From positions 62,001 to 126,000 of the forward strand of contig NZ_JXKD01000001.1 of assembly GCF_001885765.1 (NCBI RefSeq): a stretch of DNA of 64,000 bases. The letters run 5' to 3'. The notes below the pieces were generated by a model. That model did no database searches, was not told where the DNA came from, and saw only the letters and a program-made list of their open reading frames with translations. Position numbers and translations under genes: made by a program. Of this stretch, positions 1-7,806 are shown piece by piece. The stretch is from Enterococcus aquimarinus (GTDB lineage Bacteria; Bacillota; Bacilli; Lactobacillales; Enterococcaceae). Each line of letters begins with the position of its first letter. Position 1 is the first letter of the stretch.

Positions 1-1
1 T

Positions 2-61
2 CAATTTGAACCAGGGGATTTAGAAGCTCTCTCCATTTTAGAAGACTTACTAGAAAGGTAG
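2..61 (+). CDS. C-terminal end of a TPR-type protein (partial)
   Basis: An open frame enters from the left edge and ends at TAG 59-61, leaving only 19 residues, rich in acidic and leucine residues. In Firmicutes the gene before ypiB is usually a tetratricopeptide-repeat protein (YpiA type), and the helical character fits, but too little is present to identify it from sequence. The assignment rests on position upstream of ypiB. Confidence 0.4.
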   Translation, partial: QFEPGDLEALSILEDLLER

Positions 62-70
62 GCGTTAAGG

Positions 71-625
71 ATGGCAATCGATATTCAAGATAAAAAGCGT
101 TTTTTAACGTGGTTGATTACACATGAGTTTTTTACCCGTCGTGAAGTGTCCTGGATTTTAAACTATTTAGTCTTGCATGAGACGATTTTAAAACAAGTGC
201 ATTTTGTGGAATCAGCACAAAGTACGCCTCGTGGAATCTCAATCAAGAGTTCTTCCGTTTCTGACCAATCGATTACCTTATTTTTAGGCGAGCGACAATA
301 CCAAGATAGTGATCAAATTTTTCATGAAATTCGCTTTAACTGGCAAAAACCACTCTATTTAGAGTGTATCTTCCCTGAATCGTGGAATAACGAATTATAC
401 TTAGCCGTTTTAGAAGACAATCCGTACCACAAATGGAATGATTCCATGGACCCAACGGTTGTGGAACGTGTCGATCGTTTCTTCCATCAAATGGAAATTG
501 AGAACGAGCTTCAAGGGCTGTATCAACAAATCGACGAATCACTTGAAAAAGCCGATCAACTCCAATTTCATGACTTAACGAAGAAAGTCAAAGAGTTACT
601 ACGGCAAAAAGAAGAAGCGACCTAA
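71..625 (+). CDS. ypiB: YpiB/UPF0302 family protein
   Basis: This 184-aa cytoplasmic protein matches the UPF0302/YpiB family from memory: an N-terminal segment with a WLITHEFFTRREVSWILNYL core (about residues 14-33), a central beta-rich part, and a charged helical C-terminus (about 140-180). The family's function is not firmly established; members sit near a TPR protein in Firmicutes. The start ATG at 71 lies 9 bases after the upstream stop, so the two genes are co-transcribed. A terminator-like hairpin overlaps the stop codon. Confidence 0.8.
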   Translation: MAIDIQDKKRFLTWLITHEFFTRREVSWILNYLVLHETILKQVHFVESAQSTPRGISIKSSSVSDQSITLFLGERQYQDSDQIFHEIRFNWQKPLYLECIFPESWNNELYLAVLEDNPYHKWNDSMDPTVVERVDRFFHQMEIENELQGLYQQIDESLEKADQLQFHDLTKKVKELLRQKEEAT

Positions 626-646
626 TGACGGTTGCTTTTTCTTTTT
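615..646 (+). terminator. Terminator after ypiB
   Basis: The stem AGCGACC / GGTTGCT spans the ypiB stop codon and is followed by a T-rich tract (TTTTTCTTTTT). This is a typical short intrinsic terminator. Confidence 0.6.
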
Positions 647-725
647 GCTGAAAATGGCTTAAGCAATCGACTTTTTCTAGGCAAGGGAGGCTTCTTTTGA
701 TACTATAGAAAATGAGGTGAGGAAA

Positions 726-1079
726 GTGCAAGAAGAACAACAAACGTTGGCTGCGATGCAACAAGAAGTCGATGATTATATCCAACAATTTAAAGCCGGG
801 TATTTTTCGCCCTTAGCCTTAATGGCTCGTATCACCGAAGAAGTCGGGGAGTTGGCACGCGAGGTCAACCATACGTACGGCGAAAAACAAAAAAAAGCGA
901 CAGAAGCGCCCAATAGTGTCGCGGAAGAACTAGGGGACGTCTTGATTAATACAATCATTATGGCCAATGCCTTAGAGATTGATTTGACGTCGGTCTTTGA
1001 ACAAAATATGACGAAATTTCAGCGTCGCGATCACTACCGTTTTGAACGAATCGATGGCCGCACGAAAGATGAGGAGTGA
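726..1079 (+). CDS. MazG-like nucleotide pyrophosphohydrolase
   Basis: About 117 aa with the all-alpha MazG/YpjD fold signature: EEVGELAREVN (about residues 38-48) followed by an EELGDVLIN block (about 67-75), whose acidic residues bind Mg2+. It is expected to hydrolyse non-canonical or stress NTPs in the cytosol. An upstream GTG at 717 is in frame, but the GAGGTGAGG box (714-722) is better placed for the GTG at 726, so that start is chosen. The gene ends five bases before the TTG start of cca, indicating one operon. Confidence 0.85.
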   Translation: MQEEQQTLAAMQQEVDDYIQQFKAGYFSPLALMARITEEVGELAREVNHTYGEKQKKATEAPNSVAEELGDVLINTIIMANALEIDLTSVFEQNMTKFQRRDHYRFERIDGRTKDEE

Positions 1080-1083
1080 CAAT

Positions 1084-2304
1084 TTGAAATTAACTCAATT
1101 ACCATTAGAATATCAAAAAGCACTTCCTCTGCTTAAAAAAATCGAAGAAGCGGGATTTGAAGGATACTTCGTTGGCGGAAGTGTGCGGGATGTGCTCCTT
1201 GGTCAACCCATTCATGACGTTGATATTGCGACGAGTGCCTTTCCAGCTGAGATTAAACAAATTTTCCCTCGGACGATTGATATCGGGATTGAACACGGGA
1301 CGGTACTAGTCTTAGACGGCGACGAAAGTTATGAAATCACGACGTTTCGAACAGAATCGACGTATCAAGATTTTCGCAGACCCGATCAGGTTGCGTTCGT
1401 GCGCTCCTTAGAAGAAGATTTGCAGCGCCGTGATTTTACGATCAATGCCTTTGCTTTAAAAGAAGATGGTGCCATCGTTGATTTATTTGGTGGGCTAAAC
1501 GATTTAGACAATCAGGTTTTACGAGCAGTCGGGAATCCTTACGAACGTTTCCATGAAGATGCGTTGCGGATGATGCGTGGCTTACGTTTTGTCAGCCAAC
1601 TAGGATTTACGTTAGAAGAAAAGACGAAAGCCTCGATTATCGAAAATCATGCGTTACTGGCTAAGATTTCAGTGGAACGAATCACCGTCGAGTTCGTAAA
1701 ATTACTTTTAGGCAAAAACCGTCGTCTAGGGGTCGAAATGCTCGTTGAAACAAATTGTTACCACTATTGTCCTGGATTAGCCGAGCACAAAGCTGGGTTA
1801 CAACGCTTTGCGGAACTGCCAAGCATGCCGTTAACAAATGAGATTCAAGCGTGGACCTTATTGATTGACCAATTAGGCTTACCATCAGACGCCATTCGTT
1901 CTTTCTTAAAAGGCTGGAAATGCTCTAATCAGCTTATCCGTAGTGTCCAACAAGCGTTTAAAGGACTGCAGTGGCGCAAAACGCAAGCTTATACGCAAAT
2001 GTTATTGTACGAATTACAAGTCGAAACGATTGCGATTGTGGAAAGTCTTTTGCCGTACTATGGCTTGGAAAATCAAGCACCGCACTTCATCGCCGCGTAT
2101 GATGCATTACCGATCAAAGCCTTAACCGATTTGGCTGTGAACGGGACGATTTTGATGGAAACCTTCAACAAAAAAGGCGGCATCTGGTTGAAAGAAGCCT
2201 TACTTGCATGCAAAACAGCTGTTATTAATCAGGAGGTCGCAAACGAACAAGCTGCCCTATTAGAATTCTTGCAAGAGACGCAGTCACACCTTGTTTCTTT
2301 GTGA
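1084..2304 (+). CDS. cca: CCA tRNA nucleotidyltransferase
   Basis: Adds CCA to tRNA 3' ends. Near the N-terminus are the class II nucleotidyltransferase signatures GYFVGGSVRDVLLG and HDVDIATSA (the two metal-binding Asp), then the RRDFTINAFA and RFHEDALRMMRGLRF motifs of the tRNA-binding neck. About 406 aa, normal for the bacterial family. The TTG at 1084 is preferred: GAGGAG at 1071-1076 sits 7 bases upstream, while the ATG at 1042 lies inside mazG without a Shine-Dalgarno. Confidence 0.93.
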   Translation: MKLTQLPLEYQKALPLLKKIEEAGFEGYFVGGSVRDVLLGQPIHDVDIATSAFPAEIKQIFPRTIDIGIEHGTVLVLDGDESYEITTFRTESTYQDFRRPDQVAFVRSLEEDLQRRDFTINAFALKEDGAIVDLFGGLNDLDNQVLRAVGNPYERFHEDALRMMRGLRFVSQLGFTLEEKTKASIIENHALLAKISVERITVEFVKLLLGKNRRLGVEMLVETNCYHYCPGLAEHKAGLQRFAELPSMPLTNEIQAWTLLIDQLGLPSDAIRSFLKGWKCSNQLIRSVQQAFKGLQWRKTQAYTQMLLYELQVETIAIVESLLPYYGLENQAPHFIAAYDALPIKALTDLAVNGTILMETFNKKGGIWLKEALLACKTAVINQEVANEQAALLEFLQETQSHLVSL

Positions 2305-2403
2305 AAAAAGAATTAAACGGTTATCGAGTTTACGCTTAAAGATTGTTATGTTAAACTAGAGATGTAAACATTTAATAAACAAAATCAGTGAGGAGCGTTC
2401 AAT

Positions 2404-2856
2404 ATGGCAAGAGAAATGAAAGCTTTAAAAATTTTATTCCGTAATGGCGAAACATGGACAATTGACCGTCGTTACATTGGTGATTTATGGATCAAACAAA
2501 TCACAACAAGCTTCGGACGAATCAAAGGAAGCGAATTCGTTGAAATTCATCCTTGTGAAGGATTCAAAATTGAAATTTATGCAGAAGGCGATCATGTTAA
2601 AACACACGATATCAACCTTGGCGGCTTAGAGCTAGGAATGTTTTCACGTGCGTTAAAATATGAAGATATCGAACGCATGGAAATCATTTATCAAACAGGC
2701 ACACCTGATTTGGTTTACTTCCCATACAAAGATAAAACAACTGAAGGATTAGACAATGAATACCAATCTACTCGTGTCAGTGAAAAAACGAAGAGCCTTT
2801 ATATCGTAATCGATCCTAAACAAACAGTCGATGACGTATACGGTGAATTCTTTTAA
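2404..2856 (+). CDS. Orphan 150-aa protein, function unknown
   Basis: I do not recognise this family. The protein is soluble, with no signal peptide or membrane helix, and has an alternating beta-like pattern (ILFRNGETWTIDRRYIGDLWI at the start, then EFVEIHP, FKIEIYAEG, MEIIYQTGTPDLVYFPY). It has a strong Shine-Dalgarno (GAGGAGC near 2391-2397) and codon use like the core genes, so it looks like a real, well-expressed gene. It stands alone between cca and a structured RNA. Confidence 0.75.
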   Translation: MAREMKALKILFRNGETWTIDRRYIGDLWIKQITTSFGRIKGSEFVEIHPCEGFKIEIYAEGDHVKTHDINLGGLELGMFSRALKYEDIERMEIIYQTGTPDLVYFPYKDKTTEGLDNEYQSTRVSEKTKSLYIVIDPKQTVDDVYGEFF

Positions 2857-2875
2857 GCAATCCGTCTAAACCATT

Positions 2876-3030
2876 AAGGGGCTATCCATCGTTCAAGCTC
2901 CTATCTTGTGAAACGCTAAGAGTCGCGATTCTTTTGCTTTGCCTCAACGTTTTGGTTTGAAGCAAAAAAGAGGATCATCGCCTTTTAAAGCGAGGCATCA
3001 GATAGGCGCTACGAGGGGTGGCTTTTTCTT
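2876..3030 (+). ncRNA. ssrS: Probable 6S RNA
   Basis: The 155-nt stretch folds as one long interrupted rod. A 17-pair lower stem (2876-2892 with 3011-3027, several G-U pairs and one mismatch) and a second stem (2897-2906 with 3000-3009) close a large internal bubble. The bubble's 3' side carries a small CGC..GCG hairpin (about 2979-2992), and beyond it lies a long terminal stem-loop (CTTTTGCTT / AAGCAAAAAAG). This is the closing stem, central bubble and apical arm layout of 6S RNA, which binds the sigma-A holoenzyme. It ends in a T-rich run. The identification is by architecture only. Confidence 0.62.
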
Positions 3031-3073
3031 TTTTGAACGCCTGAACGCAAATATAGAAAGTAGAATAATTTAA

Positions 3074-3829
3074 ATGAAAAAGAATAAACTCAGTAAAAAA
3101 AATAAAGGATTCTTATTTGGTCTCGTTGCCTTACTCATTTTTACCGCAACAGCCGGCCAAATCGATCTTAGTAAATTTGATCCAGATCGTTTAGAAACGA
3201 TTGGGGATATCTTTCAAGAAACACCAGGCCAATCAATCTTAACGGAAGAACTGTCAAACGTCCCACCATTTGATGGGGAAAATGCAGTCCTATTCATTAA
3301 CGACAATCAACCAACGTTTACCCAAGCCGAACTGTCACTAGAAGAAGGCTATTGGCAAACCTTCACGAATCTAGACACCTTAAACCGTGTTGGCCAGGCC
3401 AATGCCATGTTGCATCGCGATTTTATGCCGACTGAAGAACGTGGCAATATTTCGAACGTCTATCCGACTGGTTGGAAACAAAAGAAAATGACTTCCGGCG
3501 AGATGCTCTACAATCGCTCGCACCTCATCGGCTACCAATTCACCGGGGAAAACGATAACTGGCAGAATCTCATGACCGGTACCCAGTACATGAACCAAGT
3601 GCTGATGAAAAAATACGAGCAAGAAGTCGCGGCCTATCTCAAAACAACCAATCATCACGTTCGTTATCGCATCACGCCATATTTCAAAGACAATGAACTT
3701 GTCGCGCGTGGTGTCCAAATGGAAGCCCAGAGCATCGAAGACAACGATATTTCCTTCAACGTCTTTTTGTATAACGTACAAGAAGGCTATACGATTGATT
3801 ATGTGACAGGACAGGCGACAAAAGAATAG
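3074..3829 (+). CDS. DNA/RNA non-specific endonuclease, membrane-anchored or secreted
   Basis: This 251-aa protein has a basic N-terminus and one hydrophobic segment (about residues 13-28) acting as signal or anchor, then a NucA/EndA-like beta-beta-alpha-metal nuclease domain. The catalytic region is YNRSHLIGYQF (His general base), followed by QNLMTGTQYMNQ carrying the metal-binding Asn, and a C-terminal FNVFLYNVQEGYTIDYVTG strand typical of streptococcal and enterococcal extracellular nucleases. It probably degrades nucleic acid outside the cell. A decayed copy of its 3' end seems to lie near 4600-4670. Confidence 0.85.
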   Translation: MKKNKLSKKNKGFLFGLVALLIFTATAGQIDLSKFDPDRLETIGDIFQETPGQSILTEELSNVPPFDGENAVLFINDNQPTFTQAELSLEEGYWQTFTNLDTLNRVGQANAMLHRDFMPTEERGNISNVYPTGWKQKKMTSGEMLYNRSHLIGYQFTGENDNWQNLMTGTQYMNQVLMKKYEQEVAAYLKTTNHHVRYRITPYFKDNELVARGVQMEAQSIEDNDISFNVFLYNVQEGYTIDYVTGQATKE

Positions 3830-3837
3830 TCTATACG

Positions 3838-3867
3838 AAGAAGCGCCTTTGGGTTGCTTCTTTTTTT
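3838..3867 (+). terminator. Terminator after the nuclease gene
   Basis: AAGAAGC (3838-3844) pairs with GCTTCTT (3856-3862) and is followed by a run of T. Confidence 0.75.
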
Positions 3868-3961
3868 ATAGGAAGAATTTTGGGAGACCGATGTCATTTA
3901 AGGTCGGATATGTTAAAATTACCTTAAGAATAATAGGGGTTAAAGAAAAGGAGGAGCGGAT

Positions 3962-4564
3962 GTGAAAAAGAATATGAAAAAGAAGACGAAATTGATTCTG
4001 TCGATAGTCGGACTCGTTGTATTTGCAGGAGTGATATTTTTTAGTACACTTTATTATGTTGATGCCAAATCAAAAATCACGACTTCAGCTGGGAGCTATA
4101 ATGTCGAAAAAATTGGGGAACTGGATGTCGCCAGTATTTATTACGATAAGATTTTAAATGAAGAAGAGAGTCATCGAGTATTTGGATTGACCGTCGGAAA
4201 AGAACGATCGTTGTATGTCTTTCACTTCAAAGCTCAAATTTTCTATGATCTTGCACAAGCGACCAATACCTACGACGAAGAGAACAAAATACTAGAAATT
4301 ACGATGCCAGCACCAGGTGTGAAATTATTAATGAAAGATTCCGATTATAGTTTGGATTTTGAGTACTACGTAGCCAAAAACTCTGTCTGGATTCAAGATG
4401 ATAACATGAAGGGATTAAACATCCAGAAAAAAGTGATGGAAAATATAGAAGAAGAAATTCTTGGCAAAGAAGAATTCATTGAAATTGCGCAAGAGAATAT
4501 TGGAAAAATATTAAATGCGATGTATCAGACCCAAGGTATTGAAGTCAACTGCGTTTTTTTATGA
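3962..4564 (+). CDS. DUF4230-like single-pass membrane protein
   Basis: A 200-aa protein with a lysine-rich start, one membrane helix (about residues 11-29) and an extracytoplasmic domain. The block from EKIGELDVASIYYDK through YDLAQATNTYDEENKILEITMPAP resembles DUF4230 from memory; its function is unknown. GTG at 3962 is chosen because AAGGAGGAG (3949-3956) lies just upstream. It borders the accessory island: everything downstream to about 10.87 kb is foreign or decayed. Confidence 0.6.
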   Translation: MKKNMKKKTKLILSIVGLVVFAGVIFFSTLYYVDAKSKITTSAGSYNVEKIGELDVASIYYDKILNEEESHRVFGLTVGKERSLYVFHFKAQIFYDLAQATNTYDEENKILEITMPAPGVKLLMKDSDYSLDFEYYVAKNSVWIQDDNMKGLNIQKKVMENIEEEILGKEEFIEIAQENIGKILNAMYQTQGIEVNCVFL

Positions 4565-4599
4565 GGATGATTGATCGGTGATTATCTAAAATAATTGAT

Positions 4600-4670
4600 A
4601 ATGGCAATGAACATGTTCAACGTCTTTTTGCCTCAAGTGTAACAGGCTAAGAAATGGATTATGTAAAGAG
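4600..4670 (+). pseudogene. Decayed copy of a nuclease 3' end
   Basis: Fifteen bases at 4616-4630 are identical to 3755-3769, in the intact nuclease's FNVFL segment. The alignment continues patchily through GGCTA and GGATTATGT with stops in the reading frame. It looks like a leftover C-terminal piece of a second NucA/EndA-type gene, marking the left junction of the island. The match is short, so this is tentative. Confidence 0.35.
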
Positions 4671-5968
4671 TCAGGGAGTAAAGATGGTGAACGTGTCCCT
4701 GGATTTGCTGTTAACACGCTGACTGTTATGGCAAATGAAAGCTATAAGGATTTTGCTGAAGGTCTTCAAAAAGAATACGAAGAAGATGGTGTTATCTTTG
4801 GTGTATTTAATAAAGATAGCTTTGCGACGATTATTACGCATTACGATGAAGTTACGGAAGAAATGGAAATTCTTGGCAAAGAAAAATCTGAGCAATTGTT
4901 CAACTACCTCAAACAGGAAGAATTTATTAATTCATCCGGGCGAGCAACCGATAAGTTGAAACAAGCGATTACTGATCAGGAAATTGAAGTACCGGAAGAA
5001 TTTATTGATGTTGTGCCACAGATCTTGGTTGTTGCTAAATCTAAAGTTAAGAGTCTTGATATCAAAGATGCCAAGGATAAAGTCGAAGTCAAGGTTGTAA
5101 AAGAAGCCTTAGCAGATGACTTTTTAGAACTTTGGAACAAAATCAAATACAAGACGACTTATAAGATTCATTTTGATTCAAACAAATTAATCGAATTTGC
5201 TGCAAAAGGAAATGAATCATTTGACGGAGTTGATTCCATCCAGACTCGCAAGGGGACCTACCTTTACAAGAAGGGGATGGTTGAGATGAGTCAAGCCGGT
5301 GTGAAGGCTGATGAATCTAGCGAAAGCAGTGTTCGTGCAACAACGAGTGGTGCATACAAATTGCCAGATATCATTACTTTCTTGCAAAATGAAACAAGTT
5401 TGACTCGCAAGACAATCGTCGCAATTTTGCAGTCAGTCAACAATCTGGATAGTTTTAAGAACAATCCATTGTCATATATGAATCAGGCTGCGAAGATTAT
5501 CAACGCAATCAAGAATCAATTGATTGTGAATGGTATTGAATATACTCGTACAAATGATGAATATGAACAGACGCTGTTTAGCACTGAAACCTTGAATGCT
5601 TACCTCGGTGAAAAAGGGAATTCGGTTAAAGTTGATGAAAGTAAACAAAAGACTGTTTATGACTATGTTGTAACTGATTCGAGCATTGAAAAGGATTTTG
5701 CTCGTAAGGCTGAAATGGATGACAATGTTAAGTTCTACATTAAGCTGCCAGATTGGTTCAAGATTCGCACACCGCTTGGGCCTTGCTGTATGAAGAAGAT
5801 GATGAGCAACACCTATACTTCATCGTTGAAACGAAAGGTGATACAAGCTTTGAACAGTTACGTCCTCATGAACGGGCTAAGATTCTGGCTGGTGAGAAAC
5901 ACTTTAAAGCAGTTGATACAGATATTAAATTTAAGCAGGTTTCTGATGAAGCGGAGATTCGTGGGTAA
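4671..5968 (+). pseudogene. Type III restriction endonuclease Res, C-terminal fragment
   Basis: The frame is open from before the first ATG (4728): codons from about 4674 encode GERVPGFAVNTLTV, typical of the region after the Res helicase domain. The fragment continues to the nuclease domain, where the expected TPLG-x-YNPDWALL motif is interrupted. TPLG ends at 5780 and ALLYEEDD resumes in another frame from 5780, so about 20 bases holding the catalytic PD are missing. The later VETKG (E-x-K) motif survives, out of frame. With no helicase half, no Mod gene and a deleted active site, this is a relic. Confidence 0.82.
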
Positions 5969-5999
5969 TCTATATTTGAAATAAAACAGGGAGAAGTAA

Positions 6000-6731
6000 A
6001 TCAATGCATTTCAACAATTTGACCGTACTTTTTCTAATGTTCAAGTTTATGGGGAATATGAAGATTCAATGATAGGGGATGTATTTGCTTTTGATAAGAA
6101 AGAAATTGAACATTACCATGGAAAATATAAAAATGCATTAATTGCTATTAGACCTGATCCATACCCGGGTCCAGGACCAGATTTTGATATTAATATCGCA
6201 TATGAATTAGAGTCAATCAAAACAGAAAAAATCAATTATGAATATATTTTGATGTTAATCCAAGCCTTCATTCCAAGTGGTGATGATGAATATGAATTGA
6301 TTGCAAGAGAAAATGAAAAGGCAGCAACCGAGGTCAATCGTTATATTGAAAATCTATCTAAGGATAATTTAATACTGGCAACGTTAATGAAATCGTTATG
6401 GGATGATATTCATCTTAATCCCGAAAAATACCGTGACCAAAATGTATCTATGCTGATGGAACAATTATCAGATGAAGCAGAGCGGGAAAAGGTCGCATCA
6501 TTTTCGAATCAATGGTTTGTAGAAGAGGAAACACTGGCATATGTTGTCGCTAACTATAATTTACAGAAAGATAAGCAAAGCGGTGAAAGTGAATTAAAAA
6601 ATACTTCAGATTATCAGAATTACCGTGAAAATACGGAACAACCCGTTTCTAAATTACGCTATTGGAAAGAAGTTCGAAATAATTTAGATGAGATGATGAA
6701 AGAAAATATTTTACCATTGAGAGAAAGATAA
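6000..6731 (+). pseudogene. Type I restriction HsdR, C-terminal domain fragment
   Basis: The frame opens after TAA at 5997-5999 with no usable start until ATG 6069. It encodes about 220-240 residues resembling the HsdR C-terminal (EcoR124-type) domain: EHYHGKYKNALIAI, then FDINIAYELESIKTEKINYEYILMLIQ, then a helical tail. Nuclease and translocase domains are absent, so the product cannot restrict DNA. The TAA stop overlaps the ATG of the GIY-YIG gene by one base, the coupling expected in an intact hsd operon. Whether the fragment is expressed is unknown. Confidence 0.72.
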
Positions 6732-7648
6732 TGAGTAGAGGTGGGACATTGGCTAAAAGAGGAAAGACCATTCAAGTTTTTTTAATTGATGGCGAACCAA
6801 AAGGGCGGATCAAATGTACACTCGCAAACTGGACAGGAGTAGCGTATAAAATCCCTTGTACAAGAGTAGAACAATCAAAAGATATAAAATTGCTATCTCA
6901 GACTGGTGTTTATTTTTTGTTTGGGAAAGCAGAAGAATCGGATGAAGATATTGTTTATATTGGGCAAGCGGGGGCTAGAAAGAATAATGAAGGTGTATTA
7001 AACCGAATAGCCGAACATAAAAGATCTTCAGAGAAAGATTATTGGACCGAGGCTGTAATTTTTACAACAGCCAATAACTCTTTTGGTCCAACAGAGATAA
7101 GCTACTTGGAAAATCGATTTTATGCATTAGCTTGTAAAAATAATCGTTTACAAGTAAAAAATAACATGGAACCAACACCTGGAAATGTAACTGAAGAAAA
7201 AGAAAGTGAACTTGAAGAGTTTATTGATTATGCAAAAATTATAATCGGAACGCTCGGATATAATCTTTTTGAACCGTTATTACCCTCTAGTCGAGCTGTA
7301 GAGGAACCTGAAAAGGCACCGGATGAACTATTACTATTCTTGAAAAGAAAGAGCCGTAAGAGTAACCAATTAATTGAAGCTCAGTGTAAGCAAACGGCCG
7401 AAGGATTTGTTGTGTTAAGAGGGAGTCAAGTTGAAGTGATTGATTCAATTGCGATTCCAGCTAGTATAAAAATGATGCGACAAAAAGCGGACATCAACGA
7501 GAATGGTATCTTACAAGAGGAAGTACTTTTCAAAAGTCCTTCATATGCCGCTTCTTTTATTTTAGGAATGAATACAAATGGGAAAACTGATTGGAAGACC
7601 GTTGAAGGGAAAACGTTGAGTAGTCTAGATAAAGAAATACAGGTGTAA
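6731..7648 (+). CDS. GIY-YIG nuclease family protein with DUF4357
   Basis: The 305-aa protein has an N-terminal strand region, then a GIY-YIG domain (about residues 57-140): GVYFLFG and VYIGQAG form the two-strand signature, NRIAEHKR carries the Arg, and a later Glu (SYLENRF) would bind metal. The C-terminus (about 270-300, FKSPSYAASFILG..NGKTDW) is the DUF4357 module. Such proteins often accompany type I R-M loci, matching the HsdR fragment it overlaps. The start could be ATG 6731 or TTG 6749. The ORF is intact, unlike its neighbours. Confidence 0.82.
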   Translation: MSRGGTLAKRGKTIQVFLIDGEPKGRIKCTLANWTGVAYKIPCTRVEQSKDIKLLSQTGVYFLFGKAEESDEDIVYIGQAGARKNNEGVLNRIAEHKRSSEKDYWTEAVIFTTANNSFGPTEISYLENRFYALACKNNRLQVKNNMEPTPGNVTEEKESELEEFIDYAKIIIGTLGYNLFEPLLPSSRAVEEPEKAPDELLLFLKRKSRKSNQLIEAQCKQTAEGFVVLRGSQVEVIDSIAIPASIKMMRQKADINENGILQEEVLFKSPSYAASFILGMNTNGKTDWKTVEGKTLSSLDKEIQV

Positions 7649-7680
7649 TTGTTTTATGTCAGATAGTTCGATGTATTTAA

Positions 7681-7791
7681 ACTGTTCATCTTGCTACAGG
7701 CCAAGGAATTGACACGAGTAAACTGATAGGTGGTAATCCGACGAATAAACATTTTATAAGAAATGGTTTTGAAATCATAAAAAATAAATAA
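7681..7791 (+). pseudogene. Unidentified C-terminal gene fragment
   Basis: Between GIY-YIG and the helicase, one frame stays open from just after a TAA (7678-7680) to TAA 7789-7791. It encodes a peptide with coding character (ATGQGIDTSKLIGGNP, then HFIRNGFEIIKNK) and no start codon. It looks like the tail of a deleted gene; I cannot name the family. Confidence 0.4.
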
Positions 7792-7806
7792 GTTAGGAGG
7801 GTTACT

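Noticed and set aside
4728-5984. Intact 418-aa unknown protein
   Set aside because: The last 60 or so residues after 5780 are frameshifted text; the frame is a type III Res fragment with its true end in the frame that stops at 5966-5968.
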